Shown piece by piece: positions 53,273-63,714 of a stretch of DNA of 64,000 bases. The translations under genes were made by a program, and so were the position numbers. Under the pieces are notes generated by a model, which worked only from the letters and a program-made list of their open reading frames with translations, made no database searches and had not been told where the DNA came from. Within the stretch, counting starts at the first letter, position 1. Every line of letters begins with the position of its first letter. The DNA is from JACMLD01 sp044223995 (GTDB taxonomy: Bacteria > Bacteroidota > Bacteroidia > Chitinophagales > Chitinophagaceae). Location of the stretch: positions 248,001 to 312,000 of the forward strand of contig JBGALE010000001.1 of assembly GCA_044223995.1 (NCBI GenBank). The letters are read 5' to 3'.

Positions 53273-55894
53273 TTATAATTTCTGAATCTTAATACCACGG
53301 TTGATAGTATTGCCATATACTTTCAGGTAATATACACCAGCCGGTAAATGGCCCAGTTTAATCGTAATGGTGTTCTCTCCTTTTTGCAGTGTAATACCAT
53401 GCTCCATTACCTTCCTGCCGGCAATATCGGTCAGTTCCCAATTAGCATGTTCATCGGCCATAGCTGTAATATCAACTGTTACATCATTCACTACCGGGTT
53501 CGGGTGAACGCTGATATTTCCCCTGGTGCTGCTGAGATTAATCTTCACAATACCGGAATAAGTATATTTTCCATCAGCATCCGTTATTTTCAGGCGATAA
53601 TACACTACTGGCACCGGCAGCGCGGTGATAGCATTATCTGTATAACGATAGGTATAGCTGCTGGCGCTGTTTACGGCGGCTACAGTACCAATAGAATCAA
53701 ATACAAGACCGTTGGCGCTGCGTTGTATGGTAAATGTTTTTGTACCGCGTTCATCTTCCGTAACCCATTGCAACAAGGCTGCACTGTTCACCAGTTGCCC
53801 TGTAAACGATAGTAAACTCAACGGAAGCGCTGCGCTGGTATTCATAATATAAAAACTCGAGAAGGAACTGATGGAACCCTGTAACACATAACCACTGGAT
53901 CCCTGCGTGGCCCTGAATGTAACCGGTACGCCAGTGGGCGCATTCACAATGGCTACGCTACAGGGATCGGTATTTTTGAATATGCCCAAATCACTCATGG
54001 TATTTACACCACTTGGCTGACCAATAGAATTCGTAGCGTTTTTTAACGCGGTAAATTCACCTGAGTTTAAATATATCCTGATATCGACAGGAGAAGAAGG
54101 CTGGGTTTGTGGTGTAATAGTCAGGTTGCGGTCGAGGTATAATACTTTATTAACGCCATATTCGCGAACAGTTCCTGTATTAATGTACAATTCTGTGGTT
54201 ACATCACCCAGGTCATTGCCATTGGCGTTGATCTCTGCTACCACATTACTGTTGGTATCGGTTATGGGGACCCATAAATTGTTATTATTACTCGCTGCAT
54301 TGATCGTAACCGTGTTTGCATTTTCACAAATATTCGGTTTGCCTGTTGCAATCGGTATATAGGAAGGAATGGTACTTGTTCCAGCCACATCATTGTATCC
54401 GAGAAATGTATACTTCTGTACACAACCGCGGCATGCACTGATGATGGGATTGCCGGATGTAGGGCCGGAGGTGGTGGCGCTGCTGTCAATTATAGCGAAA
54501 ATCGTTTTACCATCGGGTGCGAATGCCACATCACGGAAGCGGTTAATACTTCTGAAATAAGCAATGGTATCATAGGGTGCTGTTTTAACAACACTCATTC
54601 CATCGGCACTCAGTTTTAATCTTTCAATCTTTCCCCCTTTCAATGCGGCTGCCAGGAGTGAGTTTTTCCAGCCGGGTATCATACTGTAATTGTATAAACC
54701 CAATCCCGATACTGCTTCAGATGCCCAGAACTGGTTTAAGTTCTGCGCAGAGCCTGTTGGCCCTCCGGTATAGGTCTGGTTACTGTATATATATTGAATG
54801 GACCATGTTTGTGTCCACGGCGTCTGTACATTTCCCTTGGGTGCGGGATAAAAAGAATAAATAGGATCACGGTAATCTGAACCAATCGTATCAGAAGCAT
54901 ATTTTGCTTCATTGTAAATAAATGGCAGTGAACTGTTGGACGGGCCTGCTTTTGCACTGTCATAGTTGTGGTCATAACTATAGCCAATGACCCTCGGATG
55001 TCCATAGTTTCTTGAACCTTCAATGATATTGATCTCATCATCACTGAATGGCCCGTGTGATGCACCATATAAAATATTTCTCACACTGTCGTATGCAAAA
55101 CCCTGGTTATTCCTGATACCAGTACTCCACACAGCACTTTGCCGCGCGGGACTTATTGTATTGAATGGGTTATCATTGGGGATCCATTTGTCAAGCGTTC
55201 CCGCATCGCCATCGGATAGACTGTCCTGCGCTTTATTGGCACGTACCAGGTTGCTGAATTGTCCTGCACCCATATCGCCCTGTGCATAAAAAAGATAATA
55301 GGTCCCGTTGACCGGCGCGATGATCATCCTTTGTGAATTGTGATCATTACTGCCGGGCAATGTATCGCATAAAGATACCGGGCTTTCCAACTGGCCAGTG
55401 CTGGTATTATAGGTGAAACGTACAATCCTGTTGGTAAAGAACACACCGCCATTGGCGGTGACGGATGTACTGTCATAAGATCGCACATAGGAAACATATA
55501 CATATTTCTTTGGTGAACTGGTATTCATAAAATCAGGATGAATAGCCAATCCTGCCATACCTCCCTGCGGCCAGGGATTCTGACTGATGCTGAATGTTCT
55601 TTTAAAACTGGCAGGCGTGAAGCTGCTGGTATTTCCCAAGTCAAGTACGGTTGTTTTGGAACCTGTATTGGGATCCATCCTGTACACTTTATAGGTTCGG
55701 GCTTCTGTTACCCATAAATAACCATCGGGTCCATATGTTATTTCCCAGGGATCATATAAGCGGGTGGGACCGGATGCCAAATCGGTGCGTTCAAACACTT
55801 CATTCATACGGCTGCCAAGACCGGTTGTTTGCGCAAATGAAGGAGCGGTAATTACCAGCAAAAAGAATAGCAGGAGGAAGGGGTGCTTCTTCAT
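53273..55894 (-). CDS. Glucose/sorbosone dehydrogenase-like (PQQ-type propeller) protein with T9SS sorting domain
   Basis: 873-aa secreted protein (signal peptide about residues 1-21, LLVITAPSFAQ). Residues about 25-480 match the soluble glucose/sorbosone dehydrogenase propeller: LYDPWEITYGPDGYLWVTEART, GGMAGLAIHPDFM, GSNDHNSQRMI, WSTGIRNNQGFAYD and GPFSDDEINIIEGSRNYGHP. A Bacteroidetes linker region follows, then an FnIII-like domain (LPLSLLSFTGQLVNSAALLQWVTEDERG, about 680-790) and a C-terminal T9SS type A domain (ISVHPNPVVNDVTVDITAMADE to GIKIQKL). It likely oxidises a sugar outside the cell if PQQ is present; cofactor use is inferred from family. I start at ATG 55894. Confidence 0.87.
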   Translation of the reverse strand: MKKHPFLLLFFLLVITAPSFAQTTGLGSRMNEVFERTDLASGPTRLYDPWEITYGPDGYLWVTEARTYKVYRMDPNTGSKTTVLDLGNTSSFTPASFKRTFSISQNPWPQGGMAGLAIHPDFMNTSSPKKYVYVSYVRSYDSTSVTANGGVFFTNRIVRFTYNTSTGQLESPVSLCDTLPGSNDHNSQRMIIAPVNGTYYLFYAQGDMGAGQFSNLVRANKAQDSLSDGDAGTLDKWIPNDNPFNTISPARQSAVWSTGIRNNQGFAYDSVRNILYGASHGPFSDDEINIIEGSRNYGHPRVIGYSYDHNYDSAKAGPSNSSLPFIYNEAKYASDTIGSDYRDPIYSFYPAPKGNVQTPWTQTWSIQYIYSNQTYTGGPTGSAQNLNQFWASEAVSGLGLYNYSMIPGWKNSLLAAALKGGKIERLKLSADGMSVVKTAPYDTIAYFRSINRFRDVAFAPDGKTIFAIIDSSATTSGPTSGNPIISACRGCVQKYTFLGYNDVAGTSTIPSYIPIATGKPNICENANTVTINAASNNNNLWVPITDTNSNVVAEINANGNDLGDVTTELYINTGTVREYGVNKVLYLDRNLTITPQTQPSSPVDIRIYLNSGEFTALKNATNSIGQPSGVNTMSDLGIFKNTDPCSVAIVNAPTGVPVTFRATQGSSGYVLQGSISSFSSFYIMNTSAALPLSLLSFTGQLVNSAALLQWVTEDERGTKTFTIQRSANGLVFDSIGTVAAVNSASSYTYRYTDNAITALPVPVVYYRLKITDADGKYTYSGIVKINLSSTRGNISVHPNPVVNDVTVDITAMADEHANWELTDIAGRKVMEHGITLQKGENTITIKLGHLPAGVYYLKVYGNTINRGIKIQKL

Positions 55895-56316
55895 GGATAT
55901 CATGGATTTAGAAAATTCAACGGCAACCTGGCATTTTTAAACGGCCTCACAGATGCAACTCGAATACCCGGTTATCGTCTTTAAACTGGTACAAAATAAT
56001 AATTTGTAACGGAAAATGAAAGCAGCCAACAATAAACTTCGAAATAAAGCGATCCGTAAAATTTTATCTGTAGCACAATCGTCAAATAACCAGTAGGCTT
56101 AATAACAACGTATGAGGTATCGCGAAAATATATATGATATAAATGGCAAGTAATAACTATTGCCGCCTGGAAACAGCATTGGATTTTGACATTAAAAAGG
56201 GCAGATCAGAGGCAGGATAAAAATAACAGGGATTCATTGGGGAAAATACCAATAAAAGGGCTTACAGGAATGCCTTTATTTGGGAATCTACGCAATAAAA
56301 AGATCGTAGTTGTCCA
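55895..56316. other. Long AT-rich intergenic stretch upstream of the T9SS genes
   Basis: No convincing reading frame or RNA gene is seen on either strand. It holds the upstream region of the T9SS dehydrogenase-like gene and, at its right end, leads into a promoter. A perfect inverted repeat TACAAA-N7-TTTGTA lies at 55990-56008, in an AT-rich context where such repeats are not rare. Confidence 0.5.
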
Positions 56317-56348
56317 TTTGCATGTAAGACAGAAGTTGAGTAAATTTG
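56317..56348 (+). promoter_or_regulatory. Complete Bacteroidetes promoter (-33 TTTG and -7 TAAATTTG)
   Basis: TTTG at 56317-56320, then 20 bases, then TAAATTTG at 56341-56348. This is the only promoter in the window where I see both elements at a standard spacing. It points at the T9SS cargo gene whose start codon is missing. Confidence 0.65.
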
Positions 56349-56380
56349 AAGTGATATATTAAAAGCAGTCAGCTGTTTAA

Positions 56381-58609
56381 TATCCTATCCGAAATGGGCT
56401 TTTTCTTCCCGCCCGGGCCAATTCGCAAACGGTAGATTACGGAAAGAGTTATATCAACATTACAAAAGGCGCGAACGGCGGTACGATGGAAACAGGGGAT
56501 ACACTGCAAATCAAGGCTACTTTCGTTGTTAAATCTGGTACGCTCGACAGTTGTGGATTTTTTGATAACATTCCAGCAGGTACCACCTATATACCCGGTA
56601 GTTTGGCAGTACTCACGAATGAAGGAAAAATATACAAAGCATTTACAGACGTGGCAGGTGATGATTGCGGATGGGTGGTGGGTACCGTAGTGCGCATCAA
56701 CCTTGGGTATAACACCGCAGCAGGTAAACAGGCAAGTGCGGTAAGGAGAGGGCAAATAAAAAATACAGACCGTCCTTCTTTCTATGGAAGCACCTGTATC
56801 ATGGTGGCTTCCTACAAAATAAAAATCATAGCGCCATTAGGCAGCCAGATAAATGTGGGTGGTGGGTTTGTAACATCTAAAAGCGGTGTAAACCCTATTA
56901 CCACGAACACATTCCCGGTAGATAATGTAGCCATATTTACGAACTATGGTCTTTGTTCCAACTCAGTTGGTACAAATGCCATCGGTACAGAGTTCAATGG
57001 AACTTTTGGTTCCGGTAAAAACAAAGACAGGGGTACTTCACCCAATGTGCCGCCCAGCTATACCTATGCAAATTTTGCATCTGCCATGCCGCAGGACTAC
57101 TACTATGGGATATCAAACAATACCAGTACAGCAGGTGCTGGCTACAGTACAGTAAATACATGGCCGAAGCCCGACCCTTCTGCCACATCGCACCGGGTAT
57201 TTACAGTTTGGGATATTATTGGAGACCATACAGGAGCAGCAGTTCCTTCACTCGGTAACCCTGCTTCAGACACAGTGAATAATAATAACGGTGGCTATAT
57301 GCTGGTGATCAACTCGAGTTACCGGATTGACTCAGCATTCAAACAAACCATCAGCGGCTTATGTCCTAATACTTACTATGAATTTTCTTTATGGATAAGA
57401 AACATCTGTTCAAAATGTGGTTGCGATTCCAATGGTAAAGGAGCAACTTCCGTCGGATATATTCCCACTGCGCCGGGCGATTCATCCGGTGTTCACCCTA
57501 ACCTGACCTTTGCGATCAATAGCGTTGACTATTATACATCGGGTGACTTGCCTTACAATGGCCTTTGGATAAAGAAAGGTTTTACTTATTTAACCGGCCC
57601 TACCGAAACCTCCTTCACTGCCATGATACGCAACAACGCACCTGGCGGTGGTGGTAATGACTGGGCCATTGATGATATTTCTATTGCCACCTGTACACCC
57701 AACCTGACCATGAATCCTTCACCCAATGTGAATGTTTGTTTTGGAAACCAGGTCGACATGTCGGCTGTAATAAGCTGTTTCTTCCCCAACTATATTTACT
57801 GGCAATGGGAGAAAAGCACAGACGGTGGCAGCACCTGGACAAATACCGGCGTGAGTGGTACGGGTACACCTACACTGGTAGGTGCCAACTGGCAATACAC
57901 TGCCACATATCCTACATTTCTTGCAGATAGTTCAGTACATAATAATTTATTCAGGATAAAAATTGCTTCCACCCCCGGCAACCTAAGTGATCCCAACTGT
58001 TCATTTACGGCAAGTACATTGATAAGGGTGTGGGTCAACAACTGTTCTTTCGTTCTTCCAATACACCTGCTGTCATTTACCGGGCGAACAGAAAATAATG
58101 TGAACCAACTGGTATGGACAACCGAAAACGAAACCGCAACTGTACAATATGATCTCGAGCGAAGTACGGATGGTGTGCATTTTGCCTCCATTGGTGTAGT
58201 GCCCGGAACAGCAGGCAGTGGTAATGGCGGCACTTATACATTTAACGATCCATATACAGGTAGCGGCGCAGTGTATTACAGGATAAAGATGAAAGACGGT
58301 CCTAACTATCAATACAGCCGCATCATTACTTTAAATGCCGGCTTGCAGAAATTTGAGGTTACGTCCACCCTGAACCCATTCGATTCTTATTTATCAGTTA
58401 ATATCAATACACCAATGTCAAATAATGCCCAGCTAAGCCTGTATGATAGTTTTGGGCGATTGGTAAAAATTCAAAATGAGTCGTTAACTGCAGGGCCGAA
58501 TAAGATTGTAATAGGCGGCCTGGGCAGTCTAAGCGACGGGCATTATATCCTTTCGGTAAAGACAGCCGATAACCTGGTAAACAAACAAGTGATTAAAGTA
58601 AAAAATTAA
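56381..58609 (+). pseudogene. T9SS cargo protein with disrupted 5' end
   Basis: The open frame runs from 56381 (after an in-frame TAA at 56378) to the stop at 58609, about 742 codons. The first in-frame ATG is at 56486 and lies inside what looks like mature protein (SQTVDYGKSYINITKG begins well before it). No ATG, GTG or TTG exists in frame upstream. After it come a DUF11-like N-terminal domain (GTTYIPGSLAVLTNEG), a lectin-like beta domain (GGNDWAIDDISIATC), an Ig-like domain, FnIII-like repeats and a T9SS type A sorting domain (DSYLSVNINTPMSNN to IKVKN). A T9SS cargo needs a Sec signal peptide, so the gene is probably frameshifted or its start is unusual. Sequencing error remains possible. 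Confidence 0.55.
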
Positions 58610-58753
58610 AACGATAGTCCGCTCCCGCTATGCGGGAGTACTTGGTCCGTACCCTATTTTGTAATTCTTTCAATATCCTGGTAAATTCCTCAGCAGTTGG
58701 TACCTACCGGAATTGATTAATCGAATCTCCAGAATACGGGTTTATTTAAAAGG

Positions 58754-58780
58754 CCCTGCTTGTCCAAGCAGGGTTTATTA
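58754..58780 (+). terminator. Terminator after the T9SS cargo gene
   Basis: A perfect 8-bp stem CCCTGCTT/AAGCAGGG (58754-58761 with 58766-58773, loop GTCC) is followed by TTTATTATT. It lies about 145 bases after the stop. A smaller hairpin, CTCCCGC-TAT-GCGGGAG at 58622-58638, has no T-run. Confidence 0.65.
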
Positions 58781-58815
58781 TTAGCAGTAGTTACCAGTAC
58801 CTGTTCGGGAAACAT

Positions 58816-58845
58816 AATAAAAAGCCCCGCCGGATATGGCAGGGC
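58816..58845 (-). terminator. Terminator of the large lipoprotein gene
   Basis: On the minus strand an 8-bp stem (58838-58845 with 58824-58831, one mismatch or G:T) with a six-base loop is followed by TTTTTATT. It begins about 22 bases after the stop at 58867. Confidence 0.75.
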
Positions 58846-58866
58846 CCGCACAATAAGGTTGTAATA

Positions 58867-60240
58867 TCAATAAACCTGTAATCTCGTCGTATTTAAAATG
58901 TAATCAGCAGTTGTAAATGGCGAGGTCGAATACTCCTGGTATTTTATCAAACCTTTGCCCCTGGCAAACCATTCTTCTATCCTTCCCAGTTCACCCGGAA
59001 CATTGTTAACGACATACTGGTAACTGAGTTGTACTTTAATAACATCCTGGAATGTAAGCGAACCTATAGTAACGGAAGCTGCTTTTTCCAGGATTTTTCC
59101 CTGTATGCGACCTGTAATTGCATTACCACCAATAGTACCCGTAGCATCTGTTTTCCAGGTTACACCAACAGCCTTGCTCGTATCCAGGAATAAATACTCT
59201 ACCGCAGTTGGGTTATCGAAACCGAATATGTTTACGTCAGCAGGATAATATTCATAATACAGGCCACCGCCTTTCCTGTAATAGAGCGTGTCAGTAAAAC
59301 CATTAATATAGTCATCATAGTTGAAAACAAAATAAGAGGCAGTACCAAATGTTTTCTTATTACCGGTGCTTAATGTAAAAGTAGAGTCACCACTGGCGCC
59401 GCCTTCCAGCATACTGGTCCAGTTGGAATTGGCGGTGGTGGGAAAATAATCACCTGTTGGTGGAGGGTTACTAAAATCAACCAATACTTTGGTACAGGTA
59501 TTTAAGGTAACACCCACCGATCCTGAAATGGAATCGGTACCGCATTTAGCCTTCCAGGTATAAGTACCCACCGGCAATTTTACCGTAAAGGAACCCGCCG
59601 CGCCACAGGTAGTGGGTTCCGTGGCTGTAAACGTGGTTATTTGTCCTGATTTATTGCTAACCGAAACATTGATAGGCGTGGTTCCGCCACCGCATCCTGC
59701 TTTGCTCCAAAGCATTACCTGGCCACTGTCTGTTACGGGTGGCGTAACCACCGGGGCAGATGTTTTGAATTTAGCTGAAAACTGGCCATCGGTAATGGTC
59801 ACAGCAGCGCCGTTTTTATCAAGCGCCTTGCCACTAAAAGTGCCACTCACGCCCGCGGTATCAATATGGTTAATGGTAATGGTGAATGCGTCAACGGCCG
59901 TCAGATCAGATTGATAAATCGTTGCCCCGCTGCGCTGGTAGTCAAAAGAACAAAGCGGCGTTTTATAAGTGCCCGCTTTCAGTGAAGGGGTAAATATTTG
60001 TAAGGTAATATTGTCCTGCCCATTGTCGGAAACGCCTTCAAGGGTCAGGAATAAAATATTATTGAGCGTATCTACAAAGGCGGTATCAATGGGTCCTTTG
60101 AATTTGTTTGCACCTTCGGTAAACTGCCACTGGGCAGTAGCGGTGGCTCCTTGCCCGTTTTCTACGCTGTATTCCTTTTTGCAGGCAAAGATTAAAAAGG
60201 CAATGCTGGCAAAGACTAAAAACTGCTTTAATCGATTCAT
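58867..60240 (-). CDS. Hypothetical large lipoprotein, 457 aa
   Basis: Lipoprotein (signal FLVFASIAFLIFAC with the lipid Cys at about residue 20, followed by KKEYSVENG). The mature part contains a DUF6252-like N-terminal domain (QWQFTEGANKFKGPIDTAF, FSGKALDKNGAAVTITDGQFSAKF), a small cysteine-bearing Ig-like domain (AGCGGGTTPINVSVSNKSGQ...KCGTDSISGSVGV), and a beta-rich C-terminal domain (GDYFPTTANSNWTSMLEGG...GRIEEWFARGKGLIKYQEY). Probably displayed on the outer membrane or in the periplasm. I start at ATG 60240 (MNRLKQFLVF); an ATG at 60261 precedes it in frame. Function unknown. Confidence 0.78.
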   Translation of the reverse strand: MNRLKQFLVFASIAFLIFACKKEYSVENGQGATATAQWQFTEGANKFKGPIDTAFVDTLNNILFLTLEGVSDNGQDNITLQIFTPSLKAGTYKTPLCSFDYQRSGATIYQSDLTAVDAFTITINHIDTAGVSGTFSGKALDKNGAAVTITDGQFSAKFKTSAPVVTPPVTDSGQVMLWSKAGCGGGTTPINVSVSNKSGQITTFTATEPTTCGAAGSFTVKLPVGTYTWKAKCGTDSISGSVGVTLNTCTKVLVDFSNPPPTGDYFPTTANSNWTSMLEGGASGDSTFTLSTGNKKTFGTASYFVFNYDDYINGFTDTLYYRKGGGLYYEYYPADVNIFGFDNPTAVEYLFLDTSKAVGVTWKTDATGTIGGNAITGRIQGKILEKAASVTIGSLTFQDVIKVQLSYQYVVNNVPGELGRIEEWFARGKGLIKYQEYSTSPFTTADYILNTTRLQVY

Positions 60241-60390
60241 TGGTATGAGTTTGTTTTTCAAAGGTCCGACAAGAGGTTAGCTTAATAATATTTACCTGAT
60301 CCTGTGACTAGAACCTTATTTTTTGCTGTTACGTGTTAATTTTCAGAAGGGTTGGCTGCTTTCAGGGGTCGGGGCAAAATACAATTTCCA

Positions 60391-61104
60391 TTACGAAACC
60401 TGCACGTTATCATTAACCGGGGCACTTGTCTCCGCGGAAACCTGTTCTTTTTTTTCTTCCTTTTTGAAGAAACGCTTCTGGAAAAGTAAAATTGCTATCA
60501 CACCCGCTGAGATAGATGCATCGGCAATATTAAAAACAGGACTGAAAAAGGTAAACCGTTCTCCACCCATAAACGGCACCCATCCGGGCAGGTATTTATC
60601 TTTAATAACCGGGAAGTAAAGCATGTCAACCACCTTCCCATGCAGGAAACCTGCATATCCATGGGCCGGGAACATTTGGGAAACGTGGAAATGTGTGCTT
60701 TCTTCAAATATGATCCCGTAAAACATACTGTCGATCAGGTTGCCCAGCGCGCCTGCAAAAATGAGCGCGGCGCAAACAATAAAACCCCGGTGGTATTTTT
60801 TACGGATAAAATTTCTCAGGATAAACACCCCTGCTACAACGGCCACCAGCCTGAAAAGGGTTAACGCCATCTTACCCCAGTCGCCACCCAGCTTCCATCC
60901 CCAGGCCATCCCTTCGTTTTCGACAAAATACACCTGGAACCATTCACCACCGGTGGGCCGGATACCTTTATCGTAGGGGCTTATCATGGTATGGTATTGA
61001 TCCCAGTCATTACTCAAAGGCATGTGGGTCTTTACCCATATTTTCAGCGCCTGATCTACTACAATAATAATAAGTATAAGAAATACAATGTTTCTGGCCT
61101 TCAC
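60391..61104 (-). CDS. lspA: Lipoprotein signal peptidase (signal peptidase II)
   Basis: 237-aa inner-membrane aspartic protease that cleaves lipoprotein signal peptides. VVDQALKIWVKTHM near the N-terminus, NEGMAWGWKL, the catalytic-Asp segment GNLIDSMFYG and the second catalytic Asp in FNIADASISAGVIAILL are present, in the right order and with four membrane segments. It is longer than the E. coli enzyme (about 165 aa) through an extra loop and a charged, Glu/Lys-rich C-terminal tail, as is usual in Bacteroidetes. It would process the lipoproteins noted elsewhere in this window. A -7 box lies at 61123-61130. Confidence 0.95.
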   Translation of the reverse strand: MKARNIVFLILIIIVVDQALKIWVKTHMPLSNDWDQYHTMISPYDKGIRPTGGEWFQVYFVENEGMAWGWKLGGDWGKMALTLFRLVAVVAGVFILRNFIRKKYHRGFIVCAALIFAGALGNLIDSMFYGIIFEESTHFHVSQMFPAHGYAGFLHGKVVDMLYFPVIKDKYLPGWVPFMGGERFTFFSPVFNIADASISAGVIAILLFQKRFFKKEEKKEQVSAETSAPVNDNVQVS

Positions 61105-61122
61105 TACTCAATTTTTAATTGG

Positions 61123-61130
61123 CAAATATA
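61123..61130 (-). promoter_or_regulatory. Bacteroidetes-type -7 box for lspA
   Basis: TATATTTG on the minus strand, exact to TAnnTTTG, ending 18 bases before the lspA ATG at 61104. No clear -33 element. Confidence 0.5.
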
Positions 61131-61180
61131 ATGGTTTCAGGGGCAGTTGATTGCCCGCCGGCAAAGGAGCATGTTAAATA

Positions 61181-63682
61181 TTATTCCTCGAAATAAACGC
61201 GCTTTACTCTTTGAGATACGCCCGTCATAATCTCGTAAGGAATGGTTTGCGCCCATGCTGCTACCTGCTCTACGGATAGTTTTTTTCCAAAAACAATCAC
61301 ATCATCTCCTTCTTCCACATTTGGCACATCGGTCACATCAAGCATCGTCATGTCCATGCAGATCGTCCCGATAACCGGCACTAATTTTCCATTGACCAGC
61401 ATCTTACCCGCGCCATTGCCCAATCTCCTGGGATAACCATCGGCATAACCCAAGCGCACGGTCGCGATCACTGAATCGCGTTTTACCTTTCCTTTCCTTC
61501 CATAACTCACTGTTTCACCTGCTTTCAAATGTTTAAGCTGAGCAATAGTCGTTTTTAAGGTGGATACTTCAACGAGGTTAAGTACATGCGTTGAAGCGCT
61601 GTCAATACCATACAGGCCGATTCCCAGTCTCACCATATCCATTTGCAATTCGGGCAGGCGAACAATGGCCGCTGAATTGGAAATATGTTTTACAACGGGG
61701 TAACCCAGACCGCTTTCCAGCACAGCCGCTGCTTCCCGGAAAATTGTTGCCTGTTGTTTGGTAAAATCATCCAGTTTCGGATCCTCACTTGCTGCGAGAT
61801 GACTGAAGACGGTTTGTACTTTACAGGAACTGTTGTTCAATTCCTCCACCATTTGCCGTACGGTGCTAACGTCGAAGCCTAACCGGTTCATGCCTGTTTC
61901 CAGTTCAATATGCACGGGATATTGCTGTATGCCTTCTTTGTGTAAAAAGGCATTGAATGTTTTTAATAATTCAAATGAATAAATATCAGGTTCGAGATTA
62001 TACTGAACCAAAGCATCAAATGAGTTTTCATCTGCATTCATTACCATGATGGGCAATGTAATACCACCCTTTCTCAGTTCAACACCTTCATCAGCATAAG
62101 CCACTGCGAGGTAATCGACTTTCTGGAATTGCAGCAGGCTGGCTATTTCATAACTGCCACTGCCATACGAAAAGGCTTTCACCATAGCCATCATCCGGGT
62201 GGAGGGTTGCAGCAGGCGGTGGTATTCACGCAGGTTGTGCAATACTGCCGTCAGGTTGATTTCAAGCACCGTTTGATGAACCTTCTGCTCGAGTAATGGT
62301 ACAATTTGCTCGAATTCAAATACACGGGCGCCTTTCAGCAGGATGGTTTCATTTTGAAAATGAAGCTGGTAAAAATCTTTCCGGAATAATTCAATACTCT
62401 CATACAGTTTAATTTCGGGTATAGCAACTGCTTCGAAAATATTTTTATTGCGCGACAATTGCGGACCAATACCAACCAGGCGCTGTATTTTTTTCTGCTG
62501 CAGCATACCTGCTACCAAATGATATAATTCCTTTTCACTTTTGCCGCTTTGCAAGATATCAGAGAGTATCACCGTTTTCTTTTGGTTCTGTTGTTGTTGT
62601 GATAGAAAATCCAGCGCGATTTTTAACGAGCTCAAATCAGCAGAGTAACTGTCGTTGATAATAGAGCAATTATTGATCCCCTTCTTCAGTTCAAGCCGCA
62701 TGGCAACATTTCCCAGTTTTCGGATATGTTCTTTAATAAACCGATGATCAAAACCCAGGTGTAATAACACACAACAACAATGAATAGCATTTTCCAGCGA
62801 AGCATCATCAGTAAATGGTATTCTGACGGAAAATTCTGATTGTTGGTATTCTGCGGTGATATAAGTATGCGATTCGTCTTTGAGAAGAGAAGTAACACGC
62901 AGGGTGGCGTCTGTTTTGGTGCTCCAGCTAAATACATTTAATTTATCATCGGGCTGGTTGCGCAAACGCTGGATAAGATCAGCAACACCTTCATTGATTT
63001 CGGGGTAATCACTGCAATAGATGAGCGTATGTACATGCCGGAACAACTGGAGTTTTTCTTTTACCTTTTGCCGCTGGTTGAGAAACCCTTCGCTGTGTGC
63101 TTCACCAATATTGGTAAATATCCCAATGGTAGGCTGGATGACTTTTTCCAGTTTGTCCATTTCGCCGCTTTGCGATATGCCTGCTTCAAACAATGCGAGC
63201 GTATTGGTATCATTCATCTGCCACACACTCAGCGGTACGCCTATTTGTGAATTGTAACTTTTGGGACTTTTGACGATACTATATTTTTCTTCCAGCAACT
63301 GGCTTAGCCATTCCTTTACAATTGTTTTTCCATTACTTCCCGTAATACCGATAACAGGATAAGAAAAAAGCTTCCGGTGATGTGCAGCGAGCCTTTGCAA
63401 TGCCTGCAACGAGTCTTTCACCACAATAACAGCAGCGTCTGCGGGCAGATCCACCAGTGATTCATTATCGACAATAAAATGCCGGACACCCTTTGTATAT
63501 ACTTCCTGTAAAAAATGATGACCATCACGGCGCGCACCTTTCAATGCAAAAAAGAGGGAGCTGGCTGGAAATAAAATTTTCCGGCTGTCCAGCAGCAAGT
63601 GCTCAATGGATGCATTTTCCGCCTGCTGCAGCCATTTACCTTTTACGATATTACAGATTTCCCCGATGGTATACACTGACAA
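61181..63682 (-). CDS. Bifunctional UDP-N-acetylmuramoyl-tripeptide:D-Ala-D-Ala ligase / alanine racemase
   Basis: 833-aa fusion of two peptidoglycan-precursor enzymes. The N-terminal MurF part (about 1-455) has the ATP-binding motif GITGSNGKTIVKEWL (about 113-127) and FEAGISQSGEMDKLEKVIQPTIGIFTNIGEAHSEGF. The C-terminal alanine racemase part (about 460-833) has the PLP lysine in MMAMVKAFSYGSGSYE, the catalytic-Tyr segment GETVSYGRKGKVKRDSVIATVRLGYADGYPRRLGN and the conserved GTICMDMTMLDVTD. The fusion is known in Bacteroidetes. It couples making D-Ala to the ligase that uses D-Ala-D-Ala. The end lies 76 bases upstream of lspA. Confidence 0.94.
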   Translation of the reverse strand: MSVYTIGEICNIVKGKWLQQAENASIEHLLLDSRKILFPASSLFFALKGARRDGHHFLQEVYTKGVRHFIVDNESLVDLPADAAVIVVKDSLQALQRLAAHHRKLFSYPVIGITGSNGKTIVKEWLSQLLEEKYSIVKSPKSYNSQIGVPLSVWQMNDTNTLALFEAGISQSGEMDKLEKVIQPTIGIFTNIGEAHSEGFLNQRQKVKEKLQLFRHVHTLIYCSDYPEINEGVADLIQRLRNQPDDKLNVFSWSTKTDATLRVTSLLKDESHTYITAEYQQSEFSVRIPFTDDASLENAIHCCCVLLHLGFDHRFIKEHIRKLGNVAMRLELKKGINNCSIINDSYSADLSSLKIALDFLSQQQQNQKKTVILSDILQSGKSEKELYHLVAGMLQQKKIQRLVGIGPQLSRNKNIFEAVAIPEIKLYESIELFRKDFYQLHFQNETILLKGARVFEFEQIVPLLEQKVHQTVLEINLTAVLHNLREYHRLLQPSTRMMAMVKAFSYGSGSYEIASLLQFQKVDYLAVAYADEGVELRKGGITLPIMVMNADENSFDALVQYNLEPDIYSFELLKTFNAFLHKEGIQQYPVHIELETGMNRLGFDVSTVRQMVEELNNSSCKVQTVFSHLAASEDPKLDDFTKQQATIFREAAAVLESGLGYPVVKHISNSAAIVRLPELQMDMVRLGIGLYGIDSASTHVLNLVEVSTLKTTIAQLKHLKAGETVSYGRKGKVKRDSVIATVRLGYADGYPRRLGNGAGKMLVNGKLVPVIGTICMDMTMLDVTDVPNVEEGDDVIVFGKKLSVEQVAAWAQTIPYEIMTGVSQRVKRVYFEE

Positions 63683-63714
63683 GTATTGTTGATTGCAATT
63701 TACCCTGCTTATGT

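Noticed and set aside
55990..56008. TACAAA-N7-TTTGTA palindrome as an operator
   Set aside because: Lies in AT-rich non-coding DNA and has no second copy in the window; the chance of such a repeat is not low there.
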